13,241 nt of DNA from Acidobacteriota bacterium (GTDB taxonomy: Bacteria; Acidobacteriota; Terriglobia; UBA7540), in NCBI GenBank assembly GCA_003224665.1, contig QHZM01000176.1, forward strand, positions 1 through 13,241. Direction: 5' to 3'. The notes beneath the pieces are model-generated. The model was given only the letters and a program-made list of their open reading frames with translations. It did no database searches and was not told the origin of the DNA. Shown here in pieces: positions 6,534 through 13,241 of the stretch. The number at the start of each line of letters is the position of its first letter. The stretch's first letter is position 1. The translations under genes and the position numbers were made by a program.

Positions 6534-6553
6534 ACTCTATATATGTCGAGGTG
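6534..6553 (+). promoter_or_regulatory. Second PadR-operator-like site before the barrel protein gene
   Basis: Aligned with the palindrome at 4443-4462, 15 of 20 bases agree, including an unbroken 11-base run TCTATATATGT and the following GAG. It lies 11 bases before the barrel start codon, and TATATA within it could also act as a -10 box. Its right arm is degraded, so the palindrome is weaker. Its position suggests the PadR protein also controls this gene, but that is inference. Confidence 0.45.
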
Positions 6554-6564
6554 TCGAGGCGGAC

Positions 6565-7110
6565 TTGCGGAAGCTAATCGCGGAAGCAGCTTTATTGCTC
6601 ATGGTGTCGGCCCTCGCGTCGGCACAGAACGCAGATTATCAGCCACGGGGCGTGGGATATGTCTTTGCTGGCGGCGGGACGCACAGTATGGGACTAACCG
6701 CCGGTTTCGGCGGGGAAGCTTATATCGCCAAGGGTTTGGGCTTGGGCGCCGAAGTTGCAGCCGGAGGATTGACCACGACCGATAACTACGGCCAATCTAA
6801 TATGACTGGGCTGGGGTCGGCCGATGTTTCTTACCACTTTTTTCCCAAGAAGATCCAGGGCAACGCCTCGCCGTTTGTGGCAGGCGGTTATACGCTTTTC
6901 TTCGGGCATAACGCCGTGGATCGGGGAAAAGATGTAACTACGGATGGCTTCAATGTCGGGGGCGGCGTCGACTTGTTCGGGGCGAAGCATGTGGGCGTGC
7001 GCTTTGACGTTCGGTACTACGGCCACGGTGGCCGCATCCTCAGATTCACATACCCAAATCTCGCTGAGTTCAGTTTCGTTGCTTTCCGCTTTGGTTTGAC
7101 GTTCAGGTAG
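6565..7110 (+). CDS. Small outer-membrane beta-barrel protein with signal peptide
   Basis: Predicted secreted protein of 181 residues. A signal peptide is clear: a positively charged start (MRKL), a hydrophobic core (AALLLMVSALASA) and a likely cleavage after Ala20, before QN. The mature part is Gly- and aromatic-rich, with alternating strands such as VGYVFAGGGTHS, GLTAGFGGEAYI, LGLGAEVAAGG, SADVSYHFF, SPFVAGGYTLFF, VGVRFDVRYYG and the last strand FVAFRFGLTFR. This fits an eight-stranded OmpA/OmpW-like or outer-membrane-protein beta-barrel domain. The start is a TTG with GAGG 5 bases upstream; no in-frame ATG precedes the signal peptide. It follows the membrane-protein gene by 113 bases and has its own operator-like site. 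Specific function cannot be assigned. Confidence 0.78.
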   Translation: MRKLIAEAALLLMVSALASAQNADYQPRGVGYVFAGGGTHSMGLTAGFGGEAYIAKGLGLGAEVAAGGLTTTDNYGQSNMTGLGSADVSYHFFPKKIQGNASPFVAGGYTLFFGHNAVDRGKDVTTDGFNVGGGVDLFGAKHVGVRFDVRYYGHGGRILRFTYPNLAEFSFVAFRFGLTFR

Positions 7111-7118
7111 GACCGGTC

Positions 7119-7172
7119 AGCCCTCAGCAATCAGCCAGAGCACTGCAGTGTCCTAGCTGAAAGCTGACGGCT
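7119..7172. repeat. 54-base long imperfect palindrome (intergenic hairpin element)
   Basis: AGCCCTCAGCAATCAGCC (7119-7136) matches the reverse complement of 7155-7172 at 14 of 18 positions. The loop between them contains a further perfect palindrome, CACTGCAGTG (7141-7150). The whole can fold into one long stem. It starts 8 bases after the barrel-protein stop and ends 43 bases before the methyltransferase. It resembles intergenic repeats built on TCAGC/GCTGA words. It may act as a terminator-like or mRNA-protecting structure. Confidence 0.55.
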
Positions 7173-7215
7173 TGTTACCTTTGAGGCGTGAAACAGGGGC
7201 TGAGGGGAGAGTGCC

Positions 7216-7755
7216 TTGAAGCGCAGGCTTGATTTAGGCTGTGGCCTCAATAAAGCTCCAGGGTCGATCGGAGTGGATTGGAACCGGGATGCCATCGGGA
7301 CAGACGTCATTGGCAATTTGAATCATCCCCTGCCTTTCCCTGACTGTAGTTTTGACGAAGTTCGAGCCGTCCATGTCATCGAACATGTGGACGACATTCT
7401 GCGCACGATCGCGGAAATTCACCGTATCGCACGCGTTGGGGGACGACTCCACCTGGTCACGCCACACTACACAGATTCAAGCTCCTGGCGTGACCCCACC
7501 CACCGCTGGCATTTGAATTCCTATTCGTTTCGGTACTGGACCACCCGTGGGCTCCACCACGAGCGCAATTGGTACACCCGACTCGAAGTGCGGGAGGTCT
7601 CTTCGCACGTTGAGCTAGCGAGATTGTGGAAATGCCTTGGGTTTCAGTGGCTCGTGAACCGTTTCGAGTGGTTTCGGCGCTTTTGGGAGCAGTATCTATG
7701 CTTTATCATTCGCGGCAAGCAAATGGAATTCACGTTCGAAGTCGTGAAATCGTGA
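7216..7755 (+). CDS. Class I SAM-dependent methyltransferase, short form
   Basis: Predicted methyltransferase of 179 residues. SAM-binding motif I is at the very start (LDLGCG, 5-10). The acidic residue ending strand 2 is in GVDWN (19-23). Motif IV-like AVHVIEHVDD is at 51-60, followed by the helix before VGGRLHLVTPH (74-84). This is the Methyltransf_11 pattern. The C-terminal half is unusual: rich in His, Trp and Arg (WRDPTHRWHL, HHERNWY), then amphipathic Trp/Phe-rich helices (FEWFRRFWEQYLCFII near 149-165) that may contact a membrane. It could therefore act on a lipid-linked or cell-envelope substrate, but the substrate is unknown. The start is a TTG with GGGGAGA about 6 bases upstream. 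The protein starts only four residues before motif I, as in some envelope-polysaccharide methyltransferases. The stop lies about 50 bases before a dehydrogenase fragment. Confidence 0.82.
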   Translation: MKRRLDLGCGLNKAPGSIGVDWNRDAIGTDVIGNLNHPLPFPDCSFDEVRAVHVIEHVDDILRTIAEIHRIARVGGRLHLVTPHYTDSSSWRDPTHRWHLNSYSFRYWTTRGLHHERNWYTRLEVREVSSHVELARLWKCLGFQWLVNRFEWFRRFWEQYLCFIIRGKQMEFTFEVVKS

Positions 7756-7802
7756 GTGGCACGGAGCTCGTTGCTTTCGAGCTGATGAAGTGCGTAGCTT
7801 CC

Positions 7803-7935
7803 CTAAACCGGGATAGCGTCGTCATTACGCCACACATCGCCTTCAACAGCCGCGAAGCCGTCCAGCGCATCCTGGAGGCGACAGGCGAAAACATCCGCGC
7901 CTTTTCGGGCGGCCAATTGCGGGACCTGGTCGGGA
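7803..7935 (+). pseudogene. D-2-hydroxyacid dehydrogenase C-terminal fragment (second copy)
   Basis: Encodes LNRDSVVITPHIAFNSREAV followed by QRILEATGENIRAFSGGQLRDLVG, the last helix region of a D-2-hydroxyacid dehydrogenase. It keeps the TPH-I-AFN motif with the His that is Gln in the first copy. No Rossmann core, catalytic Arg or Glu is present. The frame is open from at least 7626 and runs on to a TAG-type end at 8051, but upstream it is the wrong frame of the methyltransferase and downstream it is antisense to the formate dehydrogenase piece. So only about 44 codons are genuine. It lies at the point where the formate dehydrogenase fragment ends, and marks a recombination junction. Confidence 0.8.
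7806..7902 (+). repeat. 97-base direct repeat, copy B
   Basis: Partner of bases 4140-4236 (4 mismatches, no gaps). Together the copies flank the regulator, membrane protein, barrel protein and methyltransferase as direct repeats and could recombine to delete the 3.7 kb between them. Confidence 0.9.
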
Positions 7936-7949
7936 ACTCGCATCTCCGG

Positions 7950-8972
7950 TCAGCGCCTTTCACTCCCGGGGTCGCGAATTTGGACAAACTGCCAGCCGAA
8001 GCGTCCTTTGACGCAGAGATGGCCGCGCGTCACGTCCTTGTCCAAAGGTGAGGTGACTTTGACGATTTTCCCGTCCTGAACGTGGAGGGTCGTGGTGCAT
8101 CCCACACCGCAATACGGGCAGATCGTGTCGGTCTGGGTCTGTCTCGACTCATCCCAGGTCCCTGACTGGCGCATTTCGTATTCGCTCGCGAACATCAGCG
8201 CCCCGGTGGGACAGACTCCGATGCAGTTTCCGCAGTAGACGCAGGCCGACTCCGGAAGGGGAATCGCATGCTCCGTGGAAATCCGCGCTTCGAAGCCATG
8301 GCCGGCCACGGCGATTGCGAAGGTATTCTGCGCGTCGGTGCCGCACGCCTCGACGCACTTGTAGCAGAGGATGCATTTGCCGTAATCGCGATAATAGAGC
8401 TCGTTATCTTTCTTGACGGGCTGCCCGACGGTCGCGGCTCGAGACCCGTCCGTCGCTTCGTGGTAACCCGCGCGAGCCGCGTCTCGATGGCCCGCCGGAG
8501 GGCTCGCGGGCCCGAACCGCTGCGGACGGGCCCCGTACCGATTCATGTAGGCCTGAATTTGGGGCGAGGTTGAAACGTCCACCGAGGAAGCCAGGAATTC
8601 GACCACCAGCCGCCGGCTGAGACGAACGCGCTCCGTGTCCGTCTTCACGACCATCCCCTCTTCGACTTTGCGCGAGCAGGCAGGAACGAGCGTCCGCGAC
8701 CCTTCGACCTCGACGACGCAGATCCGGCACACATTGACCGGAGTCAGCGTTTCAAGGTAGCAGAGGGTCGGCGTGTCAATGCCTATCCCCCGCAGGGCCT
8801 CGAGCAGAGTGGTGCCTTCGGCCACGGAAACTTTTCGGCCGTTGACGGTCAAGCTCAATTGCCGTCGCGGCGGGAAGGTAGGGGGGACAGGAACGGGGCC
8901 GCGCGGGGTGGGGATTACCGGCGGTCTCGGCTGGTGGGAAAGCCACGGATCTTTTTGGTCGCGTTGGTCCAT
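7950..8972 (-). pseudogene. fdhA: N-terminal iron-sulfur part of formate dehydrogenase alpha subunit
   Basis: Electron-transfer half of a NAD-linked formate dehydrogenase alpha subunit, 340 residues. After a Pro-rich start (14-36) comes a [2Fe-2S] NuoG/HoxU-like domain with Cys71, 82, 85 and 99. The His-Cys3 [4Fe-4S] motif usual in NuoG is absent (region 120-150 has no Cys). Two ferredoxin clusters follow: Cys200/203/206/210 and Cys244/247/250/254. Then comes the start of the molybdopterin domain, CPYCGVGC (Cys285/288/292), with the fourth ligand Cys320 in GHLCVKG. It breaks off after GRFGWQFVQIRD, where full-length FdhA continues for about 600 residues. The missing part is found upstream, at 11019-12959. 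The last residues (PGSERR) are not FdhA-like. The gene starts 30 bases after the beta-gamma fusion, the normal position of fdhA. It is either a truncated gene or a separately encoded subunit. Confidence 0.85.
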
Positions 8973-9002
8973 ACGGCTCTTGTTTTGATTTGAGACGTTA
9001 CT

Positions 9003-10871
<1,869 letters not shown>

Positions 10872-10992
10872 GGTGGTCTTCCAGACGAATGTCCCGCTGA
10901 GGGCCGCGAAGCGTCTCTCGGGCTCGGAGACTCTTCGCCGCGCCCTGGGCCCTCTGGAGCAGGAACGCCTCTAAACGGGCGGCCGACCTGGC

Positions 10993-11008
10993 ACGCGGGT
11001 CTCCGCGT
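10993..11008. other. 6-bp perfect hairpin in the spacer before the NuoEF fusion
   Basis: ACGCGG (10993-10998) and CCGCGT (11003-11008) enclose a 4-base loop. It lies in the 147-base gap between the catalytic FdhA piece and the beta-gamma fusion, 10 bases beyond the stop codon. Possibly part of the same transcript-end structure as 11011-11044. Confidence 0.3.
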
Positions 11009-11010
11009 CT

Positions 11011-11044
11011 ATAAAACCCTACGGGGCTGGCTGAAGCCTAGCCC
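11011..11044 (-). terminator. Candidate terminator at the end of the catalytic fdhA piece
   Basis: On the minus strand GGGCTAGGC, loop TTCA, GCCAGCCC (11024-11044) forms an 8-bp stem with one bulged A, overlapping the last codons. TTTTAT follows at 11016-11011, starting 7 bases after the stem. That gap is longer than in a textbook intrinsic terminator, so the call is weak. If real, the 3' end of FdhA was originally an operon end, and fdhB-fdhC began afresh. Confidence 0.35.
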
Positions 11045-12959
11045 TCCCTTGGGCGCCGGGTCGCTCGGCGAGCTTGTCGATGCGGATGGCCGTGGCTTTG
11101 AATTCGGCCGTGCCGGACTTCGGGTCCGTGGCGTCAATCGTCAGGAGGTTGGTTGCCACGACGTCCTGGAAATGAATCGTCAGGAAGGCCAGGCCGGGTC
11201 GCAGGGAGGGATCAAACCGGACCTGAACTTCCACCGAGGCGCGCCGCGAGCTGACGCGGACGCGTTCCCCCTCGGTCAAGCCATAGCGCGCGCCGTCCTC
11301 AGGCGAAAGGTCCAGCCTCTCAGGTTCGCGCAACGGCGACCGGTAACGGGAGGTCTGAACGCCCGTGTTGAACGAATCCAAGCGGCGGCCGGTCGTCAAT
11401 CGGATGGGATAGGTCTCGTCGAGAGCATCGACGGGCGGTTCGAATTCCACCACACTGAATTGCGCCCGCGGTCCCACGACCGGCCTTTGCCACAGCCGGC
11501 TGTGCAGGAACAACTCGCCCGGGTGAGACTCGTCGTAGCAGGGCCACTGGATGCCGCCCAGGGCTTCGAGACGAGCGTAGCTCATCCCTGCGTGCACCGG
11601 ACTCAGCCGCCTCACTTCATTCCAGATATCCTCGGCGGTGAGCCGGCCCCAGTGGTGTCCCAGACGGCCGGCCAAGTCCGAGAGAATTTCAATATCGTCC
11701 CTCGCCCCCACGGGAGGGTCCACGGCCTTGCGCACGCGCTGGACGCGCCGCTCGCTGCTCGTGACCGTCCCTTCCGATTCGCACCAACCCGCCGCGGCGG
11801 GCAGAACGACGTGGGCCAGCTCGCCCGTCGGCGTCAGAAGAATATCTTGGACCACCAGGAATTCGAGTCCTCTCAGAAGGCGCTCGCACCGCCGCTGGTC
11901 CGCCTCGGACTGCAAAGGGTTTTCGCCAATCACGTAGAGGGCGTGGAATTTCCCAAGTTCCATCGCCTCGAACATGCCGCTCAAATGCAATCCCTTCTTG
12001 GGAGGGACCTTCACGTTCCAGGCTTTGTCGAACTTCGCACGCAGCTCGGCATTCTCGACGTGCTGGAAGCCGGGAAGGCGGTCGGGAAGGGCGCCCATGT
12101 CTCCGCCGCCCTGGACGTTATTTTGGCCTCGCAGGGGATTTACGCCGGAGCCGTAGCGGCCCACATGCCCGGTGAGAAGCGCCAGATTGATCAGCGCGAG
12201 GACGTTATCGACGGCGTTGTGGTGTTCCGTGATTCCCAGCGTCCAGCAGAGTTGGGCCCGGTCGGCGCGGGCGTAAGCGTGAGCGAGTTCACGGATGACG
12301 CTCGCGGGGACGCCCGTCAGTTTTTCGGCGTTCTCCAGCGTGTAGGGTTGGACAGCTTCCCGATAAGCCCCGAAGTCCGACGTTGCGTTCTCGATAAAAG
12401 CCCGGTTCTGGAGGCCCGCCGCGATGATCTCGCTTCCGATGGCATTCGCCAGCGCGATGTCCGAGCCGACGTCGAGGCCCAGCCAGACGTCCGCCCAGCG
12501 CGCCGAGCTCGTGCGCCGCGGGTCGACGACGTAAAGCCGGGCGCCTTTCCGCACGCCTTTGAGCACGTGGTGAAAAAAGATGGGATGAGTTTCGCGCGCG
12601 TTTGAGCCCCAGAGGATGACGAGGTCCGTGTCCTCCACCTCGCGGTACGAGCTCGTCCCGCCGCCCGCTCCGAAAACCGCCGCCAGACCGGCGACGCTCG
12701 GGGCGTGTCAAGTCCGGTTGCAACTGTCGATGTTGTTGCTTCCGATGACAACGCGGGCGAACTTTTGGGCTAGAAAGTTGAGTTCGTTGGTGGTCTTCGA
12801 GCAACTAAAAATGCCGAAAGTTTCGGGCCCGTGCTTTTCGAGCGAGCGGCGAAACCCATCCACGGCGACGTCGAGGGCTTCGTCCCAACCCGCGGGACGC
12901 AACTCCCCATTCTTGCGCACGAGAGGGGTTGCCAACCGACCCTTCGCGGCATTTGTCAT
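11019..12959 (-). CDS. fdhA: Formate dehydrogenase catalytic subunit, selenocysteine form, lacking its Fe-S N-terminus
   Basis: Oxidises formate to CO2, or the reverse, at a molybdenum or tungsten bis-MGD centre. A single reading frame of 647 codons (646 residues) contains one TGA at codon 84, read here as selenocysteine. The flanks NNIDSCNRT-Sec-HAPSVAGLAA match the active-site context of formate dehydrogenases, where Sec or Cys is followed by the catalytic His (His85). The essential Arg is Arg277 in NPLRGQNNVQGG. The 193-residue distance from Sec84 to Arg277 equals that from Sec140 to Arg333 in E. coli FdhF. A dinucleotide-binding domain spans about 517-630 (YPIRLTTGR, FLTIHFQD, ATNLLT). 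The [4Fe-4S] ligand segment that should precede RLATPLVRKNGEL is absent; it is encoded at 7950-8972. The ATG at 12959 has GGAAGG 6 bases upstream, so the piece may still be translated. Confidence 0.9.
12670..12710 (-). promoter_or_regulatory. Selenocysteine codon and bacterial SECIS-like hairpin
   Basis: The TGA is at 12710-12708 on the minus strand. Eighteen bases after it comes the loop GGUCU (12685-12689), closed by a 6-bp stem, GUCGCC (12690-12695) with GGCGGC (12679-12684), including one G-U pair. A possible lower stem pairs CCGA (12698-12701) with UCGG (12670-12673). The E. coli fdhF SECIS, as I recall it, has the same GGUCU loop and the same 18-base distance from UGA. SelB would bind this loop and bring Sec-tRNA to the ribosome. 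The required selA, selB, selC and selD genes are not in the window. Confidence 0.85.
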
Positions 12960-13080
12960 GCGGCACCTTCCGTTCCGAACTTTGCTCGCGCGGCCCTGTC
13001 CGTGCGCCGCAAAACGACGAGGGGAACAGTTAGCATCCTACTTTCTTCCCAAGAAGTGTGCAAGGGGCGTAGCGGAGGCC

Positions 13081-13241
13081 ATGAACTGGCAGGCTTTGAG
13101 TGTTGGAAGCCTCCGCGATGTCGCGCCCTGCACCCTCCAGGCCTATTGGCCTGAGGCTAATGTTCTGATCGGCCGGCGGCTTGACCCGAAAAGCAAAGAG
13201 CCCGACTACAACGTCCGAGTATCGGTGGAGAAGTGCGCTTA
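13081..13241 (+). CDS. Start of an unrecognised ORF running off the window
   Basis: The ATG at 13081 opens 53 codons with no stop before the window end (MNWQALSVGSLRDVAPCTLQ, later VLIGRRLDPKSKEPDYNVRV). No family recognised and no signal peptide. GGAGG lies only two bases before the ATG, which is too close to be convincing, and the frame is also open upstream to at least 13021. It points away from the formate dehydrogenase piece, so the 120 bases between (12960-13080) may hold divergent promoters; none was clear. Confidence 0.4.
   Translation, partial: MNWQALSVGSLRDVAPCTLQAYWPEANVLIGRRLDPKSKEPDYNVRVSVEKCA

Noticed and set aside
7626..8051. A 141-residue protein spanning the methyltransferase end, the repeat and the fdhA end
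   Set aside because: Only the middle 44 codons resemble a protein family. The rest is the wrong frame of the methyltransferase and antisense of FdhA, so it is a chance readthrough of a scar.
12708..12710. TGA taken as a nonsense mutation or frameshift making FdhA a pseudogene
   Set aside because: The frame is identical on both sides, the codon falls exactly at the Sec/Cys position before the catalytic His, and a GGUCU-loop hairpin follows at the expected distance.

Overview
The window looks like a high-GC bacterial chromosome segment with several recombination scars. Several features fit the Acidobacteriota: a small PadR-type repressor paired with an unusual large membrane protein, intergenic imperfect palindromes, and a dnaK-dnaJ locus without grpE. 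No rRNA or taxon-specific marker is present, so the assignment is tentative.

Left part (1-3336, minus strand): a heat-shock chaperone locus reading leftwards. It holds dnaK, a small Cys-containing unknown ORF overlapping the end of dnaK, and dnaJ, which runs off the window edge. A good -35/-10 pair lies upstream of dnaK, with a TTGA-N11-TCAA inverted repeat spaced like the HspR operator (HAIR).

Centre (3400-7940, plus strand): queF (queuosine pathway) is followed by a broken D-2-hydroxyacid dehydrogenase gene that keeps only its N-terminal and C-terminal ends. Next come a PadR-type regulator with a palindromic operator on its own promoter, a translationally coupled membrane protein with a TPR-like middle, a small outer-membrane barrel protein preceded by a second copy of the operator sequence, and a short class I methyltransferase. 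A second fragment of a D-2-hydroxyacid dehydrogenase C-terminus follows. The two dehydrogenase fragments share a 97-base stretch with 4 mismatches and bracket the PadR-to-methyltransferase module as direct repeats.

Right part (7950-12959, minus strand): a NAD-linked, molybdenum- or tungsten-dependent formate dehydrogenase in an abnormal order. Reading leftwards there is the catalytic part of FdhA, then a NuoE-NuoF fusion (gamma plus beta subunits), then the N-terminal iron-sulfur part of FdhA. The two FdhA pieces meet at the same point of the protein without overlapping, so the locus looks circularly permuted relative to the usual fdhC-fdhB-fdhA order. The catalytic piece reads through one in-frame TGA exactly where formate dehydrogenases carry selenocysteine. 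A SECIS-like hairpin with a GGUCU loop follows that codon, so two apparent ORFs are really one selenoprotein reading frame. The N-terminal piece breaks off beside the second dehydrogenase fragment.

Right edge (13081-13241, plus strand): the start of an unrecognised ORF that continues beyond the window. No CRISPR array, tRNA, rRNA, transposase or integrase was found. Base pairings, identities and residue positions were worked out by eye.
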